64,000 nucleotides of DNA. Source: Rhizobium sp. C1 (GTDB lineage Bacteria; Pseudomonadota; Alphaproteobacteria; Rhizobiales; Rhizobiaceae). Under the pieces are notes generated by a model. It was not told the DNA's origin and ran no database searches. It worked only from the letters and a program-made list of their open reading frames with translations. Shown piece by piece: positions 51,349-59,195 of this stretch; within the stretch, counting starts at the first letter, position 1, and the number at the start of each line of letters is the position of its first letter. The DNA is taken from NCBI RefSeq assembly GCF_021026335.1, contig NZ_JAJNCY010000007.1:124001-188000 (forward strand). Direction: 5' to 3'. The position numbers were made by a program, and so were the translations under genes.

Positions 51349-51938
51349 GCCCGCTTCTCCCCTTGGAACCAGTGTTTCTCGAGACAATTGCGCAGCCGAA
51401 GCCGCGCGCGGTGAAGAAGCACGTTGAGGTTAGAGACAGAAACGCCTGCATCAACGCATATGTCCGCAGTCGCCATGTCCATGAACTCCCGCATCATGAA
51501 GACCTTGCCCTGCTGCGCGGGAAGATGATTGAGGCATGCATCGAAGACACGCCAGAAATCGCGCCCAAGGACGTTATCCTCGGGAGTACCCCAATCGGTC
51601 GGCCTGTTTTGCGCCTTCCATATGCCGCGCCTGTCGAACAGGGTATCCACATCATCTGCCTCGCCATCGAACGAGACCAAGGGCGCAAGCTGGGCAAGCT
51701 TCTGTCTCTGTCTGATCGTGTCGATGATCTTGTTTTTAAGGATGGCAAAGACCCAGGTCTTGATGGCAGCCTGACCGGCAAAGGTCGAAACGTTCTTGAG
51801 CGCTCCGGCCAAGGCCTCCTGAACGGCATCCTCCGCAACAACAGGATCAGAGAGTTGCAGGATCGCAAATTTGAGCATTTGCCCTCGCAGTTCCCTTAGG
51901 AACTCTGGATTATCGAAGGCAGGTTCCGGCTTCGTCAT
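51342..51938 (-). CDS. ECF-type RNA polymerase sigma factor
   Basis: The 198-residue protein has sigma region 2 (LRGQMLKFAILQLSDPVVAEDAVQEALAGAL and FAGQAAIKTWVFAILKNKIIDTIRQRQK) and region 4 (LPAQQGKVFMMREFMDMATADICVDAGVSVSNLNVLLHRARLRLRNCL). It is the first gene of the leftward run that continues with the anti-sigma factor, the TVP38-reductase fusion, the CDP-alcohol phosphotransferase and YnjBCD, and probably drives it. The insertion between regions 2 and 4 is longer than in minimal ECF factors. The inducing signal is unknown. Confidence 0.9.
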   Translation of the reverse strand: MTKPEPAFDNPEFLRELRGQMLKFAILQLSDPVVAEDAVQEALAGALKNVSTFAGQAAIKTWVFAILKNKIIDTIRQRQKLAQLAPLVSFDGEADDVDTLFDRRGIWKAQNRPTDWGTPEDNVLGRDFWRVFDACLNHLPAQQGKVFMMREFMDMATADICVDAGVSVSNLNVLLHRARLRLRNCLEKHWFQGEKRAC

Positions 51939-52107
51939 TATTGCCCCGTGCGGATGAGATGAAAAGGATTGGCTGGCAAGGTGTCACAGAAACCTAGTCG
52001 CGTCGTTCAAGTTCTCGTGAAAGCGCGAGACCTGCGCCATGGTGAGCGGTATGTTCCTGCGGAATCGACCTTCCCCTTTACCTCGATCGGCGCTCCCGTA
52101 AATGTGA

Positions 52108-53208
52108 TCATACTTTGAGGCGATTGATGAAGTTTCGATCGATGCGGTCCTTCCAACGCCATGCCCATCTTCCCTCAGCGCTCAGCGCACCCCAGGAGGC
52201 GATTGCAGTTCCGGGTCCGCTCGCCAGAATGTAGAGGGATCTCTTCCTCGGGAAGTAGGGTTGCAGGCTTTCGCCTTTTGATGCCGCGATCAGGTTTCGT
52301 GCCAGCACCGGTCCGGCGCGAACTGCGTGAACGCCCGATTTCTCCATGGTCACATCCGTTCTTGCCGCGACATCGCCCACCGCAAACACGTTGGGATGGG
52401 AAGCACTCCTGTGCGCGGCGTCGACCAGAACAAAACCGTGTTCATCGAGCGACAGCCTGGACAGTTCGAGCCATGAAGCGGGGCGGGCACCCGTCGCGGC
52501 AATCACATAGTCGGCGTCCAAGGTTTGGCCATTCGATAGGTGCACACCATTCGCGCTGCCGGCCGCGCGCTCCTGGATGACCATGATCCCGCTTCGAGCG
52601 AGCGCATGTGTGGCCAGCCTGCGTGCTCTCGCACCATGGCTGGAAAGGACGCTGGAGCGGCCGGCAATAAGGAAAACCTCTGCCGTGACTGAAGCTGAGT
52701 CGAGCGCCCGTTTCGTTGCGAGCGCCAGTTCGACCCCGGCCGCGCCGCCGCCGACAACGACGAGGCGAACCTGTGCTTCGGCCTTCGCGCGGTCAAGCAG
52801 TTGATGCCACTGAGCCACGAAGCCATCAATCGGCTTGGGGAGCAGAAGCTTGTCTGAAAGGCTGGCAAGCCATCCAGCATTGATCTCGCTACCGATGTCG
52901 AGAGACATCAAATCATAACCCAAATCCCGTCCGTCAGCAAAGCACACCATGTTGCGATCGGCATCGATGGCAGCGACAGGCTCAAGGATCAGTCGAACAC
53001 CCGCCTTCGCGGCAAGGGGCCGGATATCGATCCTGCAGTCATCTTCTGCATAGCGGCCTGATATCAGCCCCGGCAACATTCCCGAATAATACTGCCAAGG
53101 CGAAGGCGTCGCCATTACGACCTCAAGATCATCGCGGCGCTTCTTCGCAAGCTCCTCCATGACAATCAGATGAGCATGTCCACCACCCACCAGAAAAATC
53201 CGCGTCAT
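52108..53208 (-). CDS. NDH-like FAD-dependent oxidoreductase (SelD N-terminal-type flavoprotein)
   Basis: The 366-residue protein has MTRIFLVGGGHAHLIVMEEL, a YYSGMLPGLISGRYAEDDCRIDIRPLA stretch, a second nucleotide motif (VVVGGGAAGVELALA) and FAVGDVAARTDV. These match the pyridine nucleotide-disulfide oxidoreductase branch that in some bacteria is fused to selenide-water dikinase, here stand-alone. It is NDH-2-like and would pass electrons from NAD(P)H. It lies 170 bp upstream of the sigma factor gene on the same strand; co-regulation is possible but not shown. Confidence 0.82.
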   Translation of the reverse strand: MTRIFLVGGGHAHLIVMEELAKKRRDDLEVVMATPSPWQYYSGMLPGLISGRYAEDDCRIDIRPLAAKAGVRLILEPVAAIDADRNMVCFADGRDLGYDLMSLDIGSEINAGWLASLSDKLLLPKPIDGFVAQWHQLLDRAKAEAQVRLVVVGGGAAGVELALATKRALDSASVTAEVFLIAGRSSVLSSHGARARRLATHALARSGIMVIQERAAGSANGVHLSNGQTLDADYVIAATGARPASWLELSRLSLDEHGFVLVDAAHRSASHPNVFAVGDVAARTDVTMEKSGVHAVRAGPVLARNLIAASKGESLQPYFPRKRSLYILASGPGTAIASWGALSAEGRWAWRWKDRIDRNFINRLKV

Positions 53209-53534
53209 GGTTCGCTCGATGGCTCTGTCAGATCAGCCACGCTGCCAACCGCAGCTAAACCAAAAACTCGAATGACATTTCTCCTGGAATATTCCATCGC
53301 CATGGTGCCGTAGCTCTTAAACAGGTGAACTTACCAACGCTAGTCGTCCGCAAACGCCAAATCTTACACCCTTTCCTGACGCGCTGCGCCGGGCAGACAC
53401 AATCCACTGCCCGCCAGTCGTCAAAACAGAAATAATTTCCGGCTCAGACCGTGCCGACGATTTGCAATCGGCCCCGCCATGGAGCCAAAACCGTTCATTC
53501 TCCCTCTGGCCAATGTGGCCGTAGGAGAACTAAA
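53209..53534. other. Intergenic stretch with a palindrome ahead of the small recombinase
   Basis: No gene is credible here. The 15-bp palindrome at 53427-53441 and the recombinase ribosome binding site (GGAGAACTAAA) are the only features seen. Confidence 0.55.
53427..53441. repeat. 15-bp palindromic repeat, copy 1 (inverted)
   Basis: CAGAAATAATTTCCG is the reverse complement of the CGGAAATTATTTCCG copies at 54247 and 55311, with one mismatch. It lies 94 bp upstream of the small recombinase gene. Confidence 0.75.
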
Positions 53535-54167
53535 ATGGGTATCTCACAATATGATCCTGCTGCACTGGGTAAACCGGCTTGGAACGCAGGAAAGCAAGTT
53601 GGCGTCAAGAAGCCCCTGAAACAACGCCAGATTTGGGCAGTCCGCTTCTACCTCGACCGAGAAGGAAGGATGAGAGATCGTGCGCTTTTCGATCTTGCGA
53701 TCGACAGTAAGCTCCGCGGCTGCGATCTGGTAAAACTCAAAATCGGGACCCTCGTCACTGGCCATGAAATCCGAACTCGAGCGATAGTCGTCCAGCAGAA
53801 GACCGGCCGGCCGGTGCAGTTCGAAATTACGACTGAGGTCCGAGCCAGTCTGCTTGCTTGGCTTCAACGAAGGGGAGGAACAGTCGACGACTATGCCTTT
53901 CCCAGTCGTGTCGACCATACCGATCATCTTAGCACTCGACAGTATGCCAGACTGGTGGATGAATGGGTGACAGCGATTGGGCTGCGTCGGGAGGACTATG
54001 GCACGCATTCCCTTCGACGAACAAAGGCTGCCATGATTTACAAAGCCACCGGCAACCTCCGAGCGATCCAGATCCTGCTTGGCCATACCAAGATCGAGAA
54101 CACAGTGAGGTATCTCGGCGTCGACATTGAGGATGCCTTGGAACTCGCCGAACGAACCGAAATCTGA
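53535..54167 (+). CDS. Small tyrosine recombinase (site-specific integrase)
   Basis: A 210-residue recombinase comprising little more than the catalytic domain. It has the first Arg region (LFDLAIDSKLRGCDLVKLKIG), the H-x-x-R box in YGTHSLRRTKAAMIYKATGNLRAIQILLGHTKIENTVRYLG, where the final Tyr is the nucleophile, and a Lys in the QQKTGRPVQFEI beta-hairpin. The N-terminal core-binding domain is mostly absent. ATG 53535 is used (GGAGAACTAAA upstream). Palindromic repeats lie on both sides and a hairpin follows the stop. Its target is unknown. Confidence 0.88.
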   Translation: MGISQYDPAALGKPAWNAGKQVGVKKPLKQRQIWAVRFYLDREGRMRDRALFDLAIDSKLRGCDLVKLKIGTLVTGHEIRTRAIVVQQKTGRPVQFEITTEVRASLLAWLQRRGGTVDDYAFPSRVDHTDHLSTRQYARLVDEWVTAIGLRREDYGTHSLRRTKAAMIYKATGNLRAIQILLGHTKIENTVRYLGVDIEDALELAERTEI

Positions 54168-54190
54168 ATTATTCCGTTGGCGATGATATA

Positions 54191-54226
54191 TGTCCGCTTC
54201 TGTGCTTCATCCGTCAGAAGCGGACA
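54191..54226 (+). repeat. 12-bp inverted repeat just after the recombinase gene
   Basis: TGTCCGCTTCTG and CAGAAGCGGACA pair perfectly around a 12-nt loop, starting 24 bp after the recombinase stop. No T-tract follows, so a simple terminator is not obvious. It could be a recombination or binding site. Confidence 0.6.
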
Positions 54227-54246
54227 GTCCCCTCACGGCCCCAAAG

Positions 54247-54261
54247 CGGAAATTATTTCCG
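54247..54261. repeat. 15-bp palindromic repeat, copy 2
   Basis: CGGAAATTATTTCCG lies 80 bp after the recombinase stop and is identical to copy 3 at 55311-55325. Palindromic apart from its centre base. Confidence 0.8.
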
Positions 54262-54293
54262 GATCAACAATGCCGCCAAGTACTGCGCCTGGT

Positions 54294-54318
54294 CCTGATG
54301 GCGCAGAGACTTGTCAAT
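54294..54318 (+). repeat. 25-bp dispersed repeat, copy 3
   Basis: Same element as at 36662 and 44276 with G at the variable position. It stands 33 bp after the palindrome copy 2, in the recombinase region. Confidence 0.8.
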
Positions 54319-54383
54319 TCACCATACTTTCGCAATTGGCAGCTACGAGAAAGACGGTCGCCCTAAGAATGCAGCCGGCCGAA

Positions 54384-55034
54384 TCAAAGCACCGAGTGCC
54401 TGGCGTTCGCTTCAATCAAATCGTTGATGTGTTGCGCGGAAGAAGTCAGAAAAGCCTCAAGTTGGTCAACCGCCGGAAGTCCGACTGTGACTATCTGGTT
54501 CTTCAAATCAGCTTTCATCATATCGCGCTCTCTTGGTTTGAGACTATCCCATCGGGTCAAAAATGCGCAATCGATTTCGATCGCTGGTGGCTCATAGGTA
54601 ACGCCGTCAGACGAAAGGCACCTGTGCGCGAAAACGTAGTCGGAAGGGTGCTTAAGAAAGCCCGCCCACCGCCGGATCATTTTGTCAGCCTCGCTTTCCG
54701 AATAGCTGCCTTTATGAGAGGTCTCCACCGTAGCTCGGATATACTCCCTGAGTACATCCAGTCTCAGAATGAGAACCTCAGACATTTCCTCGCACGCAAT
54801 CTCCGACCTGGGCAGGCTCAGGATGCGGCGGACAGAGTTGATGACGGCGGCAATGTTGCACGCTTCGGCAACGTGATAATGGTCCTCAACACCATCATCG
54901 AATTGAACAATCAGCGCCCCGTGAACTGACGGAGATTCGTAAAGAACACAGGACAGGGGCTCTTTGTTTTCATCCATCAGCGTCCTGTGAAGACTTGTCT
55001 TCAAGGCACGAAAGTCCGCTCTCGTATAGGCCAC
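54384..55034 (-). CDS. Hypothetical protein of the integrated element
   Basis: I do not recognise this 216-residue protein. It begins MAYTRADFRALKTSLHRTLMD and is rich in charged residues, with no signal peptide or membrane span. It has HYHVAEACNIAAVINSVRRIL and a C-terminal KADLKNQIVTVGLPAVDQLEAFL. Codon use looks less GC-biased than the core genes, and it lies between two recombinase genes, both signs of a transferred gene. Divergence from databases cannot be judged here. Confidence 0.65.
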   Translation of the reverse strand: MAYTRADFRALKTSLHRTLMDENKEPLSCVLYESPSVHGALIVQFDDGVEDHYHVAEACNIAAVINSVRRILSLPRSEIACEEMSEVLILRLDVLREYIRATVETSHKGSYSESEADKMIRRWAGFLKHPSDYVFAHRCLSSDGVTYEPPAIEIDCAFLTRWDSLKPRERDMMKADLKNQIVTVGLPAVDQLEAFLTSSAQHINDLIEANARHSVL

Positions 55035-55347
55035 CCCAGAATCCGTTCTAATTCGATATTTCAGAAAATTTGGCTGAGCGACTCTTTCTTACAGTGCCAA
55101 GACACAACAATCTGTTGTTTCTGGTCCGATGAAGACGACATTCGCCCCTATTTCTTTCTCTAAGCCGCTGCCAATCCCGGGTGGCATTCAGGTCACTCCT
55201 CCCTAAATTTTCTACATGTTGTCGGTCGGCATGCCAACATATCATAGCAATGTCACCGCTTTTGCTTCCGTAGGAGTGTCTTGGATGTCCTGGTAGGCAG
55301 GGCTCCAATGCGGAAATTATTTCCGCTTTGCCATTCTCGGCGCAGCG
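55035..55347. other. AT-richer non-coding stretch between the unknown protein and the large integrase
   Basis: Only an 86-codon minus-strand frame (55048-55308) is open, with no family features, and I do not call it. The stretch ends in palindrome copy 3 at 55311-55325. Confidence 0.55.
55311..55325. repeat. 15-bp palindromic repeat, copy 3
   Basis: CGGAAATTATTTCCG, extended by one complementary base on each side (55310 and 55326). It lies 22 bp downstream of the large integrase stop. Confidence 0.8.
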
Positions 55348-57348
55348 TCATTCCAGCTTCTCGAGCTTGGTTCCGATTGCCCGTCCCAAAGTCCGTTTCT
55401 TCTTCCACATCGCGTCGAAATCCAGTCCCCTGAACATCGAGAAATCAATAGCCGGATTGAGCGGCAGGTTGGCAATGTTATGCGCCGACTTTTCGGTGAT
55501 GTGCCTGAAACCGTACTTCGAATGCTCGTCTTCCCCGGCGTCGTGACCCGCCTGGAGCCGAAGATCTCGATCACGAACATCCTGATCACGGCCTTCGGCG
55601 ATAAAACCACCGCGAAGCGAGTGGAAAACCTCACCTCGAGTATCTTTGATGCCAGCCCGCGCGTAGAGCCGCCCCATATATTGAGACGCTGTCTTGGATG
55701 GATCCGCTTTCTTCATCAGCTCCGGAAAGATAAACTCGTCGCCAATCGTCTGAGTCCAGTCGACAAATCCGATCTCGTTCAGGAAGTTGTGAAGCACAAA
55801 GAACTTGACGCTGTCATCGGTCTTGACCGGGACGGTTTTCCAACGGCCGCCGACCTGGATGAGATTGGTGACTTGTGCCACCGCGACGTCGTCGTATTTC
55901 TTGCGGATATCGCTGCCGCGGAGATGAACGAGAAGCCCTATCCGCCGGCCAGTCATCAAGCCGATAAGCGGTAGCATTGCCTCGTCCATGAACCCCGAGT
56001 TTACTCCCACTTCGAAAAGCTTTGAGATCTTGTCGGCACCAAGTGGTTCTGCCGAAACTTTTTTTCGCGCGCTATCGGGATAGCGCAAAGAAGTGTCTCG
56101 CATCGGATTTACGTAGTCGTACTTTGTGGTCCGCGAGCCGAAGACTGATTTGACGACCGCGACGTAGCCGTCCTCCAAGGTCGCCTTGGCGAGTGGCAAG
56201 ACTTGCAGTTCTGCGTTCCAGCGGATTATGTCAATTGTGGACATCCCTGCCGGGCGTTCCTTTTCCTTTGCTGGCCATTTGCCCATGAGGTGGACGAAGG
56301 CCTGAAGATCCGCCGCCGTGTAGGTATCGATCGGATGATCGCCGATCAGCTCGACGAACATGTTGAGGCGCATTTCGGCGGTTTGAACGTCTTTTGCTTT
56401 TTCGGTCTTGCTCTGATAGCGATCTGAAAGATATTCGCTCGCGATCTCGCTGAACAAAGGCTTTGTCGATGGAGCGCGGACGACTGATTTGCGGTCCTGC
56501 TCATAGGCAGGTGTCCTGTCGACCTTGATGCGACCAGATGCACTGCGTGCTGTAATTATGGGCGCGTCTACTTTCTTCGTAAGTGCGCCCGATGGCGAGT
56601 GGGCGGCAGCGAAATTCGGCTCTGGCTGCCCAGCCCTCGGCTCGGCTGCCGTCAGGGGTGTAGGTGGCGGTGAAGCAAAGAGCTGAGGCTCGGAGGCTTT
56701 CCCGTCTCGAAGTTCCTTCTCGAATTTCTGATATCGGAGGGTGGCGAGAGCCTCCGCGTTGTCGGCGATCACGGACTGATGCGGCAGGCCTTGCTGCTTG
56801 GCAGAAAGCTGCTGCGCATAACTGACGACATCCTTCATGAATGCGAGCCCACGGGCCTCATCGGCTGGAGGTTCCGATGGCGGGTTGCGGATGTCGAAAA
56901 GCGCTGACTTCATCATGATAGTCAATTGCGTGAGGAGCAGGGCCTGCTGCTCGTCGTCGTCAAGTCCGTCCGGTTCTGTACCAACCATGCTTTTTGCAAG
57001 CTCCCTGAATTTCATCCGCGCGACTGCTGCCAACCGATCGGCAATCTCGCGCGCTTCGGCTTTCGACAGCACACCTAGCCCGATGCGGATCGGCCGCAAA
57101 CCCCTGCCGCCTGCTGCTGCGGGGATGCGAATCTGGAACATCCAAGACGCGCCTGATCGCAGAAGATAGCGGTCTGAAGATCGCGCACGCGGCTTACGAT
57201 TCCGTTTCGAAACGGAAGAGGCTTCGACGTTCGGATGTTCAGTCCCGTGGGTCTCCGATGATACAATGGACGATACATCCAACGATACAATGGACGATAC
57301 AATTGGCTTCTTGGTCAAGATTCTGGCCCTTGGCTGAGGGCAGATCAC
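55348..57348 (-). CDS. Large tyrosine-type site-specific integrase next to tRNA-Ser
   Basis: The 666-residue protein has an N-terminal region with YLLRSGASWMFQIRIPAAAGGRGLRPIRIGLG, like the DUF6538-type start of large integrases. A SAM-like core-binding segment follows (SEIASEYLSDRYQSKTEKAKDVQTAEMRLNMFVELIGD). The catalytic domain holds MLPLIGLMTGRRIGLLVHLRGSDI (first Arg), VFHSLRGGFIAEGRDQ (H-x-L-R) and AGHDAGEDEHSKYG (catalytic Tyr). The GTG start at 57348 is 60 bp from the tRNA and has no clear ribosome binding site, so the N terminus is uncertain. It reads away from the tRNA-Ser 3' end, the usual arrangement for an integrated element. Confidence 0.85.
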   Translation of the reverse strand: MICPQPRARILTKKPIVSSIVSLDVSSIVSSETHGTEHPNVEASSVSKRNRKPRARSSDRYLLRSGASWMFQIRIPAAAGGRGLRPIRIGLGVLSKAEAREIADRLAAVARMKFRELAKSMVGTEPDGLDDDEQQALLLTQLTIMMKSALFDIRNPPSEPPADEARGLAFMKDVVSYAQQLSAKQQGLPHQSVIADNAEALATLRYQKFEKELRDGKASEPQLFASPPPTPLTAAEPRAGQPEPNFAAAHSPSGALTKKVDAPIITARSASGRIKVDRTPAYEQDRKSVVRAPSTKPLFSEIASEYLSDRYQSKTEKAKDVQTAEMRLNMFVELIGDHPIDTYTAADLQAFVHLMGKWPAKEKERPAGMSTIDIIRWNAELQVLPLAKATLEDGYVAVVKSVFGSRTTKYDYVNPMRDTSLRYPDSARKKVSAEPLGADKISKLFEVGVNSGFMDEAMLPLIGLMTGRRIGLLVHLRGSDIRKKYDDVAVAQVTNLIQVGGRWKTVPVKTDDSVKFFVLHNFLNEIGFVDWTQTIGDEFIFPELMKKADPSKTASQYMGRLYARAGIKDTRGEVFHSLRGGFIAEGRDQDVRDRDLRLQAGHDAGEDEHSKYGFRHITEKSAHNIANLPLNPAIDFSMFRGLDFDAMWKKKRTLGRAIGTKLEKLE
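57260..57307 (+). repeat. Four tandem 12-bp repeats at the 5' end of the integrase gene
   Basis: Four units lie head to tail: GATACAATGGAC, GATACATCCAAC, GATACAATGGAC and GATACAATTGGC. They form two 24-bp repeats inside the first codons of the integrase, about 100-150 bp from the tRNA 3' end. Spacing and place are like arm-type integrase binding sites; the encoded peptide is a low-complexity SIV/DVSS stretch. Confidence 0.75.
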
Positions 57349-57408
57349 TCAGAAAAGCGTATTAGGCTCAAACACTTGCGGCGAAATTGGAGGAGAGTGT
57401 TTGTACGA

Positions 57409-57498
57409 TGGCGGAGAGGGTGGGATTTGAACCCACGATACCCGTGAAGGTATGCCGCATTTCGAGTGCGGTGCATTCGACCACTCTGCCACCTCTCC
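57409..57498 (-). tRNA. tRNA-Ser (anticodon CGA)
   Basis: On the minus strand the gene begins GGAGAGGTGGCAGAGTGG, has the anticodon loop ACTCGAAAT with CGA, a long variable arm, the T loop GGGTTCAAATCC, and ends CCTCTCC-G-CCA with CCA encoded. The 90-nt length fits class II serine tRNAs. A large integrase gene starts 60 bp past its 3' end, so this is a likely integration site. Confidence 0.96.
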
Positions 57499-57803
57499 GC
57501 ATGTCTGGTCGGCGCGGTTTGACGCGCGGGCTGTCTCATAGCGAGAGATAGATGGGCTGGCAAGAGCGAAAATGCAAGAAATCATCGGGCCTTGGGTTGA
57601 CAGTCATTCAACCTTCACGTATCCCGCGACGGTCAAATGGCATGGACTCTGTCCGCTGTTTGGTTCCGCGGGATTTGCGGGTTTCACCGGCAGGTGGGCC
57701 GAGGCTGCAAGGCTTTGATTTCCCTGCTCAATCGACTGATAAAAAGACGGCCTGTCTCGCAAATCGCAAGATAAGAGCCGGAACGGACATGAAAGGTTAA
57801 AAA
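57499..57803. other. Non-coding stretch between tRNA-Ser and rplU
   Basis: No gene is credible. It holds the upstream region of tRNA-Ser on the minus strand and a likely promoter for rplU (57597-57625) on the plus strand. Confidence 0.6.
57597..57625 (+). promoter_or_regulatory. Candidate sigma-70 promoter of rplU-rpmA
   Basis: TTGACA at 57597-57602 is followed by a 17-bp spacer and TATCCC at 57620-57625. It lies about 180 bp upstream of rplU, leaving room for a leader. Confidence 0.4.
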
Positions 57804-58109
57804 ATGTTCGCAGTCATCAAGACCGGCGGTAAGCAGTACCGCGTGGCCGCCAACGACGTTCTGACAGTTGAAAAGCTGGAAGGCGAAGCAGGCGCCAAGA
57901 TCGAATTCACTGAAGTTCTCATGGTTGGCACGAAGATCGGCGCTCCCGTTGTGGCAGGCGCTGTCGTGACGGCGGAAGTTGTCGAGCAGGGCCGCGCCAA
58001 GAAGGTCATCGCCTTCAAGAAGCGCCGCCGGCAGAACTCCAAGCGCACCCGTGGCCATCGCCAGCATCAGACGACTGTCCGTATCCTGGACATCGCGGCC
58101 GGCAAGTAA
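57804..58109 (+). CDS. rplU: 50S ribosomal protein L21
   Basis: This is ribosomal protein L21 of the large subunit. The 101-residue protein begins [20 protein letters not shown] and contains [28 protein letters not shown], the conserved L21 C-terminal segment. ATGAAAGGTTAAAAA precedes the ATG. It is followed by rpmA after 25 bp, the universal pairing. Confidence 0.98.
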   Translation: MFAVIKTGGKQYRVAANDVLTVEKLEGEAGAKIEFTEVLMVGTKIGAPVVAGAVVTAEVVEQGRAKKVIAFKKRRRQNSKRTRGHRQHQTTVRILDIAAGK

Positions 58110-58134
58110 GAACTAGGTTTAAAGGAGAACTCCC

Positions 58135-58407
58135 ATGGCACACAAAAAAGCTGGCGGCTCCTCGCGCAACGGTCGCGACTCGCAGTCCAAGCGCCTTGGC
58201 GTGAAGAAGTTCGGCGGCGAAGCCGTCGTAGCAGGCAACATCATCGTGCGTCAGCGCGGTACGCAGTGGCACATTGGTGACAATGTCGGCCTCGGCAAGG
58301 ATCATACGATTTTTGCGCTTACCGCCGGCAATGTGAACTTCCGTACGAAAGGCAACGGCCGCACGTACGTGTCCGTGATGCCGAAAGCGGCGGAAGCAGC
58401 GGAATAA
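58135..58407 (+). CDS. rpmA: 50S ribosomal protein L27
   Basis: Ribosomal protein L27 lies near the peptidyl transferase centre. The 90-residue protein begins [29 protein letters not shown] and has [27 protein letters not shown]. The N terminus starts directly with the AHKK form and needs no processing. TTAAAGGAGAACTCCC precedes the ATG. The operon ends in the strong terminator at 58484-58521. Confidence 0.98.
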   Translation: MAHKKAGGSSRNGRDSQSKRLGVKKFGGEAVVAGNIIVRQRGTQWHIGDNVGLGKDHTIFALTAGNVNFRTKGNGRTYVSVMPKAAEAAE

Positions 58408-58483
58408 GCCGGTAGCGCTCTAAAACAGCCGGCGTCCCATGGACCCGGCTGGCACACCCTGGAAACAGGTTCAGGCCAGAGAC

Positions 58484-58521
58484 AAAAAGGGGAGATGGGG
58501 CGATACCCAACTCCCCTTTTT
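58484..58521 (+). terminator. Rho-independent terminator of rplU-rpmA
   Basis: AAAAAGGGGAG and CTCCCCTTTTT form an 11-bp stem around a 16-nt loop that itself contains TGGG/CCCA. It is followed by CTTTTGTC. It lies 77 bp after rpmA and separates it from the acetyltransferase pair. Confidence 0.9.
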
Positions 58522-58547
58522 CTTTTGTCTCAAGAAGGACTGAACCG

Positions 58548-59195
58548 ATGCAAAGCGAACTGTTGAGAGAGGGACCATCCCGGTCCCCGCTAGAGCGGGC
58601 AGAGTTGCCATCTGCACCGCAAAGGGCCTTAAGTGCGTCCCCCGTCCTGTTATCCGAGCGGCTGGTTCTGCGCGCTCCCCACATTGATGACATCGACGCC
58701 CTTGCCCATCTCGCCAACAATGCCAAAGTCGCCACGATGGTATCGCGCATGCCCCACCCCTACACGGTGGCGGATGCCCGAGCCTTTGTCGGCCGCGCCG
58801 CCCATGGCGGGATTGGCAAGGCCGTCTATGCCATCACGAAGGCGGATGACGGTCGATTTTTAGGTTGCTGCGGGATCGAGCAGGACACGAGCGACCCCAC
58901 CCGTGCCGAGATCGGCTACTGGCTGGGCGAGCCGTTCTGGAACCAGGGCTATGCGACGGAGGCCGCACAGGTTCTCGTCGACATGGCCTTCCGCTCCGGA
59001 CAGATCGAGACGATCGATGCGCGTTGTCGCGTCGTCAATGTCGCCTCGCGGCGGGTCATTCACAAGTGCGGGTTCCAGTTCCAGGGCACCGGCATGGTCT
59101 CGGTTCTCGCCATGGGCGGGCCGGTTCCGGTCGAATGGTACAGGCTCGACCGGCGGACCTGGATGTCGTTGAGAAGCTGGGGAGGTTCGAGATGA
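58548..59195 (+). CDS. GNAT family N-acetyltransferase (RimJ-like), first of a pair
   Basis: The 215-residue protein has an RimJ/RimL-type GNAT domain from about 38: LLSERLVLRAPHIDDIDALAHLANN, ITKADDGRFLGCCGI, EIGYWLGEPFWNQGYATEAAQVLVDMAF (acetyl-CoA loop) and NVASRRVIHKCGFQFQGT. AAGAAGGACTGAACCG precedes the ATG. The stop overlaps the start of a second GNAT gene (ATGA). Such paired acetyltransferases beside rplU-rpmA are common in Rhizobiaceae. Substrate unknown, possibly a protein N terminus. Confidence 0.9.
   Translation: MQSELLREGPSRSPLERAELPSAPQRALSASPVLLSERLVLRAPHIDDIDALAHLANNAKVATMVSRMPHPYTVADARAFVGRAAHGGIGKAVYAITKADDGRFLGCCGIEQDTSDPTRAEIGYWLGEPFWNQGYATEAAQVLVDMAFRSGQIETIDARCRVVNVASRRVIHKCGFQFQGTGMVSVLAMGGPVPVEWYRLDRRTWMSLRSWGGSR

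Noticed and set aside
55048-55308. 86-codon minus-strand frame between the unknown protein and the large integrase
   Set aside because: It has no ribosome binding site, no recognised feature, and an odd composition (many Arg, Asn and Cys).
53209-57408. Second attachment site for the tRNA-Ser element within the window
   Set aside because: I looked by eye for a repeat of the tRNA 3' end to the left of the integrase and found none; a computed search is needed to be certain.
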